A DNA stretch of 64,000 nt from Morinoia aosen (taxonomy: Eukaryota > Arthropoda > Malacostraca > Amphipoda > Talitridae). How positions within the stretch are numbered: position 1 is the first letter of the stretch; each line of letters opens with the position of its first letter. The notes below the pieces were generated by a model, which saw only the letters and a program-made list of their open reading frames with translations, was not told where the DNA came from and searched no databases. Below are positions 1-11,497 of this stretch, in pieces. The DNA is taken from NCBI GenBank assembly GCA_030386875.1, contig CM059562.1, positions 21,009,360 to 21,073,359 on the forward strand, in the 5' to 3' direction. The translations under genes were made by a program, and so were the position numbers.

Positions 1-63
1 TCGTTTAATAATTTGTACTCGTATGCCTAGTCGTTGCTGTGCCTGGAGGTACTCTCAACGGCC

Positions 64-306
64 TTATAACCGACAATAATTTGTCACCAAACTGGAGGGT
101 TTTACACCTGCTCTTGTTACTGCGTTGAGCTTGGGCTCCCGTTGGAGCTTTGCGCCTCGTTTTGCGCCTTGTTCCGAGTTTGATCCAATAAAGCTATTGG
201 TATTATTACTTTTTGTTTGACCCTCTAGCCAGAGTTGTGTGAAGAAATTCTCCACACCATCTGATACGGAATCACTTAAAAGTTGAGCAGAAAGTTTAAC
301 ATTCAT
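64..306 (-). pseudogene. Possible P-element/THAP9-like transposase fragment
   Basis: This 80-codon open frame starts with a stretch reading MNVKLSAQLLSDSVSDGVE. That resembles a conserved block in P-element and THAP9-type transposases, of the form V-K-L-A-A-Q-x-L-S-x-S-V-A. The rest is low-complexity and unrecognised, and no further transposase segment is found nearby. It is best read as a short remnant of a DNA transposon with no coding function. The identification rests on one motif, so a chance open frame remains possible. Confidence 0.35.
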
Positions 307-1147
307 CTCTCTTGAAGTAATTTATTTGCTTTAATTTTAACTTATTGGCCAAATATATTCCTATTGAAGTTTGTAATTCATGTAATTTTTGTGTGCAGCT
401 CCATTTTATCGTTTTCCGTCGCCATCAAAAATGAATTTTTGATCACCAAAAGTATTTCTAATTAATTTCAACGTGTGACAAGGATCTAGAAACAAGTGAA
501 TATCAATGCATGAGAGCGGTGTATTGAAAACATACGTCTTGAACGAAATATAAATAAGCAGCGTTCTCCTACTCTGAGTGCCAATTACTAACTGTGTACC
601 ACTTCCGATGAAACTGCATTCTGTTTCTATTGCCGCTGATTAACTTCCCGTTAAAGCAATGACACCGGCTCTATTATTCCAACCTCCTTGCATGCAACGA
701 ACCTCTAACGAGCACAGCTCTTGGCCAACTAGCCCCCTCAGTCAGCCAACAATCGGCGCCAAGCCTTCGCAGTGCCATCTCACGGGAGCATAAACAACAA
801 TGTATGGGCACCTATAGCTGTAGATACAGAACCAATAGACACGTAGTACGCTTTTGCAGAACTTCGAAAATTGCCATAATGGCACTTAGGGATAATTGGT
901 ACTTTTCCTTCCTATCGTGTTAAGAGATTTGCTTATAACCCATAACTCTTCGGGATATTCACCCTTCACTGTGGTGAAAAGTGCTCAAATTTTCCATCCG
1001 CAGCCTTTTATCTTCGTCTCAACTACTGAATACTTTCACGCAAAAATAGACCCTTTTAACTCGGAGGGCACTGCCAAGCCTCCCTACTAGGTTATGTTTT
1101 ATGAACTTGCAATAATGTGACAAAGTTTGATAATGCTTAGACAGTGA
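307..1147. other. No recognisable gene
   Basis: AT-rich sequence with only short open frames, such as a 64-codon one at 896-1090, that resemble nothing I know. It lies immediately 5' of the LINE-A open frame. It could be LINE-A 5' sequence or unrelated flank; no ORF1 was found. Confidence 0.5.
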
Positions 1148-2740
1148 TGTTTAGAAGCCATCAGTAACTTTGCTACCTTCAAAAAGAATCCTAATCCAAG
1201 TAAAATCAAAATAAAGCACATAAACGCTCAAAGCCTGAACGGGAAACTATATGACATCAGAGTAATGTTGGTCACTGAAGAAATTGACATTTTGTGTGTT
1301 TCAGAAACCTGGTTTGATTCACGAACCCTAAGTTCATTCTTTAACATTCCTGATTACGTGTTGTACCGCTACGATGGCACTAAAACCAGCCAAGGTAGTG
1401 GATCTTGTATTTATGTGAAAGAAATGTATTCAACATCTTCACTTCTAGCAAATAAAGTTTGCGAAGGCATTGAAATGGTTTGGTTGGAAGTGCAAATAAA
1501 TAAACATAAATCAATAATCATTGGCAGCCATTACCGGCACCCATCGTCTCCCCTAAGTATAACACTAGATTTCATTGAGGAAACCTTCAAAGAAATCATT
1601 CATGCAAAAAAATCATTCATTGCTTTCGGAGATTTTAATGTTGACTTAACGGACAAGAACAATCAGCTAAGCAAACTGTTGTATAAACTAAGCCTATCAC
1701 AAATGGTCAATGAACCGACTCGCATCACTGAAGTCTCTGCAACTCTCCTCGATCTGGCAATCACAAATAATCCCACCGCAATATTTAGTACAGTAATATC
1801 ACCTTTTATCTCCGATCACCACTCAATAGAATGTGAAATTAATATTGCTAAGGAAAGACATAAATACCGCTTGATGACTTATCGCTCGAAAAGGCACTAT
1901 TCTGCGGAACTATTTCAAGAAAAACTATTCAATAGGTCCACCGAATTCCAGAATATGATGCAATCTGACGATGTTGATATTCAAGTGTCCATCTTCAACG
2001 AGAACTTCAAAGCAGCTCTCGACGAATGCGCACCTTTCGTAAAAAAAAAAAACAAGCCAAAACGCACTGTTTGGATTACTGACGAAGTTAAAGAGATGAG
2101 CAGAACAAAGAAAGCTAACTTGCGAGAATACAAAAACAATAGATCAAACAGTACGTTATACAAAAGGTATAAAGAACATGAAAAAATTATTCGAAAGGAA
2201 ATCACTAAAGCGAAACAAACTCACTTCCACCAGGAACTGAAAACGGCTAAAAATAACCCGAAACGAACTTGGGAAATCTTTAGTGAGGTAGCCCCATATA
2301 AAAATTTAGACCGTACATGTAAGTTTGAAAATCCCCTGGCAACAGCCACGGATTTCAATATATTTTTTTCAAAAGTAGGGGCTCAAGTTTTCAGTGAGGT
2401 GTGTACCAGTCCAGATGAAACTCTAATTGAAAATTCATGCCCCACTGCATCCTCGAGGGCTGATGTCAGGGGGAGACCACGTCCTGTCGATTTACAGGAG
2501 TTTAGAAATATCTTATACTCACTAAAAAACACAGAGGCAGTCGGACATGATGGTATCAGTCTTCAATATATCAAAGACAGTTTCCCTGTCACAGCACCAT
2601 GGATTCGTCTGATAATTAATACATCAATAGTAACAAACACGTCTCCAAACCAATGGAAATACTCCATTATTAGACCGTTGCATAAAAGTGGTGACCTAAA
2701 TACAGCATCAAACTACAGGCCCATCAGTCTTTTGCCTGTA
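1148..2740 (+). pseudogene. LINE-A ORF2, 5' part: endonuclease and start of reverse transcriptase
   Basis: This is the N-terminal part of a non-LTR retrotransposon ORF2. The frame is open from the TGA at 1145 and its first ATG is at 1265. An apurinic-type endonuclease comes first, shown by HINAQSLNGKL, CVSETWF, IAFGDFNVDL and SDHHSIE. A linker follows, then the first reverse transcriptase motif (IIRPLHKSGD, NYRPISLLPV). The frame stops making sense at 2741, where the Gypsy-1 LTR begins. The rest of the protein resumes at 25603 with MSKILEK, which continues the motif in frame. The style is that of the CR1/Jockey group. ORF1 was not found, so the copy is probably 5'-truncated. Confidence 0.88.
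2736..2740. repeat. TSD of Gypsy-1, left copy (CTGTA)
   Basis: CTGTA immediately precedes the 5' LTR and recurs directly after the 3' LTR at 25598-25602. It marks the integrase-made 5-bp duplication, and removing the element restores the LINE-A frame. Confidence 0.92.
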
Positions 2741-3090
2741 TGTTGTATGGTGACGCACTGGTGGTATTTATGGAGGTTCCGGCGGCGGAGATTTATGAGT
2801 CTCGCTCGGCACGGTCACATGTATAGATAGGGCATCCGCCGGAACAGCCGATGAGCGCCTGGCGTTTACGAGCGCCGGATAGGTCGGAAGCGCCCCTATT
2901 GCCAGCGCCGGAAATGTTCATTGTTGCGAACTAGACTTAAGAGCAAGCTGTGTGAACTATAGAGTCAGTACAATATTAGTAGTCCTGCTGTTCGTTTTGC
3001 TATCCTGCTGCCTGGTTTACGGCTAGGCAAACCGATCTACTAGTTCTGTTCAGTAAACCTTATATCATGCTGAAATTCCAAGATATTACA
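2741..3090 (+). repeat. Gypsy-1 5' LTR
   Basis: A 350-bp direct repeat matching 25248-25597 with about five substitutions. It begins TGTTG and ends TTACA. It would contain the promoter and polyadenylation signals of the element. Confidence 0.93.
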
Positions 3091-3104
3091 ACTGGCGACG
3101 ATAC
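3091..3104 (+). promoter_or_regulatory. Gypsy-1 primer-binding site (probable)
   Basis: The LTR is followed directly by ACTGGCGACGAT. The same TGGCGACGA core directly follows the 5' LTR of Gypsy-2, read on its own strand. That position and shared core fit a tRNA primer-binding site; the tRNA was not identified. Confidence 0.6.
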
Positions 3105-3152
3105 TTGAACCTCCTAAGTGAATTTGAATTTTACAAGTGCTCTGAAATTAAG

Positions 3153-4472
3153 ATGGCGTATTCTACAGTCAGCTCTCCTCCGTTCGACGTTGAAGTGGAA
3201 ACAGTGAGTGAATTCATAGAGCGCTGGAAAGTCCAAAGTGCAGACGCTCTTCAGAAAGCAGGAAATAATGGCGGTAAAAAAGCTAGTATTTTAAATAAAG
3301 CTTTGCCTGTAAACATAATCACTGATCTACAACGAAGAATTAAACCTACGTTACTCACTGAGGCTACATATGAGGAACTTGAAGAAAAATTAACACAGCA
3401 AATTGAAATCAAAAAATCCATCGTCGGAGCATCGGTTACGTTTCTAAATAGAAAACAAGGTGCTAATGAATCCATAGAAAGTTACGCTAAAACGTTAAAT
3501 GACTTAGCATCTGCATGCAATTATGGTAATTGCTGTCGTGATCGTTTATTGAGAGATGCCTTTGTGGCTAGGCTACATTCAGCGCAAATTCTCAGCGCGG
3601 TTCTACAGAAGTGCGATAGCAAGTCCATCAACGAATGCGTTGAACACGCAAAACTTATCGAACAATTAAGCTCCGACGCTCAAGATATTATTCGTGAGGA
3701 TTCATCTTCATCGTTTGTCACTACAGAAAAACTCCCGCCGAACTACATATGCATTCGCTGCGGAACTAAGCAAATGCATCTTGCAAAGAATTGCTATGCT
3801 TTGAAATTGAAATGTCACACATGTGGGAAATTAGGCCACATGTCTAAGGTTTGCAAATCTACAACTGCAGCTCGGCCTCCTTCTGCTAAGCCTACACGAA
3901 GGGGACCTACACGAGGAGAATTTGACGCAGCTCGCACTTACACAGTGCAGCCGGGAAGAAGCGGTTGCTGTGGCAACGTCGGAAGAGAAGACGTGTTAAT
4001 GAAGAATTCACGGATGCCTCTACAGAAGAAGAACGAAGCTGTTTTGCAAAAACCTGGGAACGAAAGTGGTGACGGTAATCATCTACATGAATGTTCTGAT
4101 TATTCCCCAAATGATTCTAATTTTTTTAGAGTAAACACCACTGTAATTCCCGTCACTAAAGAGCCCACTATGATTGCATGCAACTTAAATAGTAAACCTG
4201 TTGAATTCCTGTTGGATAACGGCAGTGCCGTGTCAACTATACGTAAAAGAGATGCAATCAAAGTTGGTGCTGTGGTAAATCCTACATGCAGCAAAATTCT
4301 CGGGTACAGTGGTGTCTCGGTAAACCTGCTTGGTCAAGCTTCAGTAACTGTCATGTACCAAAATGTGAGTTTTAATCATAAGTTTCTCATTGTGGAAGAT
4401 GATAGAATCAACTTACTTGGGCGAGATATTTGTTCTAAACTAAACGTAAACATTGTCATTCCTGATAAATAA
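3153..4472 (+). pseudogene. Gypsy-1 gag and protease
   Basis: The first ATG in frame is at 3153 (MAYSTVSS). The N-terminal part is a retrotransposon-type Gag capsid region, rich in charged helices. Two zinc knuckles follow, the clearer reading CHTCGKLGHMSKVC. Next comes an aspartic protease with FLLDNGSAVSTI, where the usual D-S/T-G is D-N-G, and a distal LLGRD motif. The frame ends at a TAA (4470-4472), beyond which the reverse transcriptase continues in the same frame. So the TAA is either a nonsense mutation or a readthrough stop between Gag-PR and the rest of Pol. Confidence 0.85.
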
Positions 4473-5070
4473 GACTCCATAAATAAAATGGATTGTCATA
4501 GTTTGCCGAAAAGTTTGTCGTTAAAATATGACGAATATTTATCATCTGATTCACAGTCTAACGTTAGAGAAACAGTTCATCTTGATGTGTTGCCTAATGC
4601 AGTTCCTGTATTTTGTAAAGCATGCCCGGTTCCTGTAAGACTAAGAGACTCTGTCAAAACCGAACTGGAACGCTTGCAGAGTATGGGCAAAATCACCAAA
4701 GTGAATGATAGCCAATGGGCATCTCTTACCGTTAATGTTCTAAATTCTGACGGCAGTGTGAGAATCTGTGGAGATTTTTCAGCCTCCATTAATAATTTTC
4801 TGAATCCAGTTCAATCTGTAATACCTGTTATTGATGATGTCATTTCTCAAGTCGGAGACGCTAAGTTTTTTTCAAAAATTGATTTGTCTAACGCGTTTTT
4901 GCAAATTCCGTTGGACGAAGAATCAAAGAAAGTTACGACCATTAACACCTCAGAAGGTCTATTTATGTACAATTATTTACCCTATGGTCTACGTGCAAGC
5001 CCCGGCATTTTTCAAGCATTCATGAATAGGACTCTTTCTGGCATCGATAACATCATTGTGTACCAGGATG
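4473..5070 (+). pseudogene. Gypsy-1 pol, reverse transcriptase N-terminal half
   Basis: In the same frame as gag after the TAA. It shows Gypsy reverse transcriptase blocks: a variant of the RxSxxAS region (NDSQWASLTV), VRICGDFSASIN, KIDLSNAFLQIPLDEESK, and YGLRASPGIFQAFMN. It breaks off inside the catalytic motif at NIIVYQD, where the Copia LTR begins. The second catalytic aspartate lies at 15109 onward beyond the Copia element, giving Y-Q-D-D when read across. Confidence 0.88.
5066..5070. repeat. TSD of the Copia element, left copy (GGATG)
   Basis: GGATG precedes the left Copia LTR and is repeated at 15105-15109 after the right LTR. It marks insertion inside the catalytic motif of Gypsy-1 reverse transcriptase. 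Confidence 0.92.
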
Positions 5071-5307
5071 TATTGGAGGTAGGTTAAGTAAGACGAGACA
5101 CTTGGAGTTTGTATATTCAGTACACACAGCAGGACACAGTTTACATCACGAAGGATAGCGGTGGAGTGGGCTCCAGCCAAGCCTGAGAACCATGAGCTCA
5201 GTTCTCAGCGCGGAGTACTGTCTAAACACATTCTAACACAAGAACACTGTAACATTATCAGTATTATACACATATACATTCAAGGTGCTACAATAAAGGT
5301 TTCAACA
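5071..5307 (-). repeat. Copia 3' LTR (left copy)
   Basis: A 237-bp repeat of 14858-15104. The visible differences are TATTGG versus TATTAG at the left edge and a missing 10 bp near position 5095. Confidence 0.92.
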
Positions 5308-5316
5308 CTCCTTCTC
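5308..5316 (-). promoter_or_regulatory. Copia polypurine tract
   Basis: On the minus strand, GAGAAGGAG directly abuts the start of the 3' LTR. This is where plus-strand primer synthesis would start. It follows the pol stop codon directly. Confidence 0.6.
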
Positions 5317-5941
5317 ACATTGAATGTGTGTCAGATGAGACCATTCCTAACTTCGTTCTCAGCCTAGAGAACTTATCTATGGGCAGGTTCTTGGTAAATA
5401 TGTCGGCGAGCATTTCGTCGGTAGGGCAATACACTACGTCTATGTCTTTGTTACTTACAAGATCCCGTACATAGTGAAACTTAATGTCGATGTGCTTGCT
5501 CCTCCCATGATATTTGGGATTGTTGGCAAGACAGATGGCTGACTGGTTGTCTTCGTTTATAACCATTGGTTCCACAGTACCAAATTTTAGATCACTGAGT
5601 AAGTGCTTCAACCAGACAGCCTCTTGAGCCGCACCGGCAAGAGCAACGTATTCGGCTTCTGCAGTTGAGAGGGCTACACAAGTTTGTTTATTAGATCTCC
5701 ACGTAATTACCGAATTACTGAGGGTGAAACAGTAACCAGAGGTAGACTTTCGGTCATTTTTATCACCAGCCCAGTCAGCATCTGAATAACCAATGCAAGT
5801 ATCAGAACATTTGCTATACAAGAGACCTAGTTTGGAGGTGCCTCTCAGGTACCTGAATATTCTCTTAACACACATCCAATGCTGTTCAAGAGGTTTGGAG
5901 CTGTATTTAGCAACATTATTCACTGCGAATGTAATGTCAGT
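5315..5941 (-). pseudogene. Copia pol, end of RT domain and RNase H
   Basis: The C-terminal end of the Copia polyprotein. It shows the typical tail of Copia pol: HWMCVKRIFRYLRGTSKLGL, then RNase H with GYSDADWAGD, KSTSGYCF, ALSTAEAEYVAL, EDNQSAICLANN and HGRSKHIDIKFHYVRD, ending at ADIFTKNLP. The frame is open for about 200 residues. Its upstream continuation (LLYLSTRT) lies at 11498 onward on the other side of LINE-B, and the junction rejoins in frame. The stop lies just before the 3' LTR, so there is no envelope gene. Confidence 0.93.
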
Positions 5942-6180
5942 GTCTTCAGTGACTCCGTGGCGTGAGGACGGGTGTGGCGCTCGCTCCGAAACAAAGTGCC
6001 TATTGTTAGAAAGAATGTACCTCTAACCTAAATGGGCACCCACTCTCGTCCTGAGTATTCAAATGTGATTTAAATACCCCATATATAAAAATAATCAAAC
6101 TAAGAGTATAATATTCCCTCAAAAGTGTGAGAGTATTCAACCCTCGTTTACACAACGACCGAACTCCCTCCATCTTCAAG

Positions 6181-6988
6181 ATGACTAACAAACGACGCAT
6201 TACCAACAACAACAGCAACAACAGCATCGAGTTTGAACCGAAGTTTGGTCAATACCCTGATGTGTCTAGCCTTACGAAAGACGGTAAAGAAGTGGTTTCT
6301 GTCCTTATAAAATACTTCGATTCAGTGATGACAAAATTTAATAGTGATATTGTTCAAATGCAAAATGAAATAAGCCACCTTAAAACGCTATTTGAAACAA
6401 AAGAAGCGGAACACAAAAAAATTCTCGAAGAACAGAATGAGAAAATAGATAGCTTAACCTCCCGCCTCGACCAGTTGGAAAAAAATGATCAGCGCCGAGA
6501 CATTGAAGGTCATTTCTGGAAGGGAAATACCGCCATCTCACGCAGGCGAAATCTGTAAGGATACAGTCTGCCAGCTCCTGAAGGACAAGATCAACATTGA
6601 CCTCTCCTACACTGACATTACGTCAGCTACAAGAATGGGGAAAAAAACAATAACTGGGAACGTAGATCAAAGAAACATTGCATTTGAACTAAAACATTAT
6701 AACAAAAAACGTGAAATTTTCAACGCCTGCCGAGAAAAGAAACCACAGTTCTTCTTCATAAATGAATACCTCATACCTTCACGAGCTAACGTCATGTACA
6801 TTCTGAGGATGGCCAAAAGGAAATTCCCGGATAAAGTTGGAATCCCAAGAACGCAGGATGGAAACATCTTCATATTCAACCCAGGAAACCCAGATTCAAG
6901 ACGCCGCGAGATCAACACGCCAGATGACCTCGAGCAATACCTAATGCAACAACTAAATATGTCATCACAGCAGATCATGGGTGACTAG
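6181..6988 (+). pseudogene. LINE-B ORF1 (coiled coil plus FP-like C-terminal domain)
   Basis: Starts at the ATG at 6181 (MTNKRRITNNNSNN). Residues of about 55-105 form a heptad-rich coiled coil (FNSDIVQMQNEISHLKTLF and following). A one-base frameshift near 6490-6500 moves the reading to another frame, which continues to the stop at 6986-6988. The downstream part (RNIAFELKHYNKKREIF, then FFINEYLIPSRANVMY and RTQDGNIFIFNPG) resembles the RNA-binding C-terminal domain of LINE ORF1 proteins related to baculovirus FP. Its expected role is nucleic-acid chaperone in the LINE ribonucleoprotein. The single frameshift makes this copy a pseudogene. Confidence 0.8.
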
Positions 6989-8096
6989 ACTAGGTGATCC
7001 CCTAAATTAGTCAATTTCATTTTCATCCCCTAAATATGTCAATTTCGTATTAATTTAACCTCAATTAGGTATCATGTCAGTAAACCTCAACTTGATGCTA
7101 GTTCAACCTGAATCTATACAAATGTATAACAGATGTGCTTGTAAACATTTATGACAGCTGTGTGTGAACTTTTGAAACAACGCAATCTGCAATTTTTTAC
7201 CTCCCAATGTTACTGTGAATTTTTTCTCTTCTTAACCACTTAAGTATTATTACGCGTAAACCATATTAGCTGATTATATCATTGTCGTTGTAATCTTCTT
7301 ATAATCTGATAATCGCTTCTGCCCTCCACTGCCATCGTACAACCATATTAGCTGATTATATCATTGTCGTTGTAATCTTCTTATAATCTGATTATATCAT
7401 TGTCGTTGTAATCTTCTTATAATCTGATTATATCATTGTCATTATAATCTATCAGCAATTTTTCACTTACCAATATTACTGTGAATTCTTCCTTATTTAC
7501 CACTAAAGTTATTATTACGCGTAAACCATATTAGCTCATTGTATCATTGTCATCATAATCTTTAAAACTTATTCCCTCTTGTATGTGAACTTATGAAAAC
7601 GCCCTCAGCAATCTGTTTGCACCAATGTAGTGATATCGAACTCCAATATTATAACAAATAAATAATAGATGTGTGTGTAAACATCTATGACATCTGTGTG
7701 TCACATTTTGTAACATCGCAATTAGTAATTTTTCACCAACCAATGTTACTGTGAATTCTTCTTTATTTACCACTACAGTTATTATTACGCGTAAACCATA
7801 TTAGCTGATTGTATCATTGTCGTCATAATCTTTAGAAACTTATTACCTGTTGTATGTGAACTTGTGAAAACGCCCTTATCAATCTGTTTGCACCAATGTT
7901 GTGATATTGAACTCCATTATCACTCGCTCATGGACTGAGTTTGTGTGTACTCACGAAATCGCGCTAGATTTTTCTTTTTTACTCTATTCTCTCTTACTTA
8001 ATAAGCTACTTTTTAGACTGGAATATCCCTTTAAGCTTGACTCTGTATTTCGTTTTAAGCTCTATAGTACCTAATTCTTACTTTTACTTATTTTAA
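6989..8096 (+). repeat. LINE-B inter-ORF spacer with nested tandem repeats
   Basis: About 1.1 kb without coding potential separates the ORFs. It contains about three diverged copies of a 200-320-bp unit, starting near 7120, 7455 and 7675. Each includes CCAATRTTACTGTGAATT, a TTATTACGCGTAAACCATA block and a TATCATTGTC block. Inside the first unit a 36-bp segment (CTGATTATATCATTGTCGTT and following) is repeated in tandem at about 7352-7459. A role in ORF2 translation or internal promotion is possible but not shown. Confidence 0.8.
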
Positions 8097-11093
8097 ATGA
8101 CTGATCACCCTGAGATATTTGAGGAAATCGATCCAGATTTCAATCATTTGAACAGAATATATCCAAACCTAAACGACTCTCAAGAGTGTAGGTATACTAA
8201 TATATCAGAATTCAACGAAACTATACGAATAACTGACCGAGATTTCTCACTCCTGTGTTGGAACTGTAGGTCACTCTATCCAAAATTGGAAGAGATACAA
8301 TGTACTATTACTGAACTTAAATATAACCTAGACGTGATTAGCTTCACCGAAAGCTGGCTAGATGACTCGACTAAAGACATGATTCGATTTGAAAATTATC
8401 ATAGTTACTATTCGCTAAGAAAAAACCAGCGGGGCGGAGGCATCAGCACATATATATCTAACCACATAGACTCGAGAACCATAGCAAGTGCAACAATGAA
8501 TCAGGATCATATAGAATCACTCTTCGTAGAACTTTTTAGAGATGGTAAACGCATTGTGCTTGGAACGGTGTATAGGCCTCCTACAGCCTGTCCTATATCC
8601 TTCCTGAATGAATTGAATCGTATTATTTCTCAGTTCAACAGGCCCTTATACAATGACATAATAATATGCGGTGACTTCAATTATGATCTACTGAAACATG
8701 AAAGCCATGAACCAATTTCTAATTTCCTAACTACCTTTCAGTCTCAATCCTTCCTTCCGATCATTACAAAGCCTACACGAATAACCTCAGAGTGTGCTAC
8801 GCTGCTTGACAATATCTTTATGACAGACCCTAGTGATTTTCTTGCTGGAATAATTACTTCTGACTTATCAGATCACTTCCCAGTTTTTCTTATTAAGAAA
8901 AATGTCTATATTGCTTGCACCAAGGCACGGGCTGAAACTTACTCATATCGTAAAATAAACGAATCAAATCTTAAAGAAATGCGCACCGTTCTAGAAGAAT
9001 CAATGCCTACATTGCACATCTCTCAACAAAACAATAATACTACGAGCATTGATGAAGCAGTAGTAAAGTTGACTGAAACTATAATGACCGCATACAATCA
9101 GTGTTGCCCAATTGTAACTCGTACAGTTACCCCGAAAAATAAACAAAAGCCCTGGATTACTAGAGACATCGTGATAAATATAAAGAAACGTCAAGCGTAC
9201 CTAGCCCTCCTTTGCGAAGGACGAATATCTAGAGAAACATATAACCGATTTAGAAACTATGTAACAAACCAGATAAGAACATCAAAAAAGAACTACTTTA
9301 CGCTCAAGTTTACTCAATTCAAAACTGACGTTAAAAAGACTTGGCATCTCCTTAACTCCTGCTGTAAACCGAATAATGCCGATAAAAAGAAAATTGAATA
9401 TGTTGTTCAAGATAATGTAAATATCATGAGAAGAAAGAAATTGCTAATCTCTTTAACAACTTCTTCGTAAACGTAGGGAAAACAATAGCTGATGGTATTC
9501 CAAGTGAACCTACTGATCACCTGGAATTTATGGATCATATTCGAGAACCCAACTCCTTTTTCTTTACGCCTACAAACTCCTCCGATGTAATTACATAAAC
9601 AACATGAAGAATAAATCGAGTGGGTTACAAACGTTTCCGACTAAAGTACTTAAAGTTATTGCTGACATTGTAGCCCCACTGATATCAAATATTATTAACC
9701 AGTCTCTCTTACTAGGCACTTTCCCGAACTCCCTCAAAGTTGCTAGAGTAACCCCTATCTTTAAAAGTGGTGAAAAAACCTGTGTAAACAATTATCGACC
9801 TATCTCCATTCTACCAATTATTAGCAAAGTATTCGAAAAGATTGTGTATAAAAATGTGTACTCTTATTTTGAACAAAAATCATTTCTTTACGATAAACAA
9901 TACGGTTTTCGCTCTAAAAATCAACAACACAGGCTATATTAAATCATTTACAATTCCTCTATTCTAATATAGATGAAGGAAAGCCTGTCTTCTCTGTATT
10001 TCTTGACTTCCGAAAAGCATTTGATTGTGTGGACCATAAAATACTATTATCGAAACTACACTGTTATGGCATTCGAGGGATTGCCCATGATTGGTTCAGA
10101 TCATATCTAACAAATCGGAAGCAATACGTTGTCATTGACGACGCAAAATCAGACCCACAGACAATTAGCCATGGAGTTCCACAAGGATCTGTTCTCGGGC
10201 CTCTCATGTTTCTGATTTTTATCAATGATATTGTAAAATCTACATCATTCTTCAAATTCATACTTTTTGCCGATGACAGTACGCTTTCTGCGGTCCTTCC
10301 GAACCAAAATCCTGCTATGATTGTGGAGAGTATAAATACTGAACTTCACAAGGTTTCATCGTGGCTCAAAGCTAATAAAATAAGCCTTAATATCGATAAA
10401 ACAAATTATATTACTTTCTCATACAAGAAAGATGTATCTCTCCCATGCATTAAAATTGGCGAAGGTGAAATCGAAGAAACCAACTCATGTAAGTTTCTGG
10501 GCATCATAATAGATAAACATCTGACCTTCAAAGAGCACATCACTCATATTAGTTCTAAATTATCAAAATCCATCGGAATCCTAAATAAAGTTAAAAATTT
10601 TCTGCCTGAAACAGCTTTACAAATGCTCTACCGAACGCTCATTTCTCCATACTTGCAATACGGAATAGAAGCATGGCACGGAACTGATAAAAATAAAACC
10701 AACAAAATTTTTACTCTGCAGAAAAGGGCTGTCAGAGCGGTAAAGAACCTAGAATATAATGCTCACACAAATGATTCTTTCAAAAATTTACAAATACTTA
10801 AGCTTTCGGATCTCTACAAAATCTCCATCTGTAATTTCATTTACAAAACATTAAGAAATGATGGCGACAATAGCCTAAGACAATTATTGACTGCGCAAAC
10901 TGGTCATCACGACCATTTAACCCGAAATAGAAGTAAATTCATGCTTCCTTATTATTCAAAGGCCAGGTCGCAACACAGTATTCTCTTCGTTGGAACCAAA
11001 ACTTGGAACTCTATACCAGCAGAGATCCGTGAATGTAATTCGTACAAAGTATTCAAAAGACATCTTGAGTCTCACTTCCTATCAGAATATTAG
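8097..11093 (+). pseudogene. LINE-B ORF2: endonuclease and reverse transcriptase, frameshifted
   Basis: ATG at 8097. The endonuclease domain shows LLCWNCRSLYPKLEEI, FTESWLDDS, IICGDFNYDLL and SDHFPVFL. The frame shifts at about 9430. The next frame carries EIANLFNNFFVNVG to a stop near 9597. Reverse transcriptase begins at 9604 (KNKSSGLQTFPTKVLK, NYRPISILP) and shifts again at about 9930. It then runs in the 10029-11093 frame with DFRKAFDCVDHKILL, GVPQGSVLGPLMFLIFINDI and catalytic FADD. The C-terminal thumb and connection region ends at 11093. At least two frameshifts and one nonsense codon inactivate it. No RNase H domain is seen. Confidence 0.9.
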
Positions 11094-11497
11094 TCGTGTA
11101 AGATCACCGTGTCGAAATCTTGCCTCCTACATGTAACTAATGATAATGTCATAATGTAACTTGCCTTGTGTACCATAACCAATCTTCTCTCTGCTCTTGA
11201 ATCGTTTTATCGAACATACTGTTAAATATAGCCGACTTGACCTATATTGTAAAATACAGCATAAAATATCGAGTTAATTACCTCAATGATCAGTCTAATG
11301 CGAAACTAGGTTAAGTGAACTAGGTTAAACTTTTTTGTACACCCTAGAATAACGTGATGGTAGGATGCCCTAGAAGTCGCTAAACTTATTCGGGCCCACA
11401 GGTAGCTATACTCAAATTTGACCATTGTACTAGACTTAAGTAAAATTTAACCTCTGTATCACCTGTGGTAAATAAATTGTTAAAATTGTTAAAATTG
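11094..11497 (+). other. LINE-B 3' UTR
   Basis: Non-coding, ending with three short repeats of the form (A)AATTGTTAAAATTG before Copia sequence resumes. This tail type is characteristic of target-primed LINEs that end in short repeats rather than poly(A). Confidence 0.75.

Larger units (their letters stand above)
5942..11497 (+). mobile_element. LINE-B: nearly full-length non-LTR retrotransposon
   Basis: About 5.56 kb inserted in the Copia reverse transcriptase. It has a 5' UTR (5942-6180), ORF1 (6181-6988), a long repeat-containing spacer (6989-8096), ORF2 (8097-11093) and a 3' UTR ending in TTGTTAAAA-type repeats at about 11475-11497. The Copia protein sequence is uninterrupted once 5942-11497 is removed and one AGT (5939-5941 or 11498-11500) is counted once. 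The TSD is therefore only about 3 bp. Both ORFs are damaged by frameshifts. The ORF1/ORF2 architecture and motifs place it in the broad CR1/Jockey group; the exact clade is undetermined. Confidence 0.88.
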
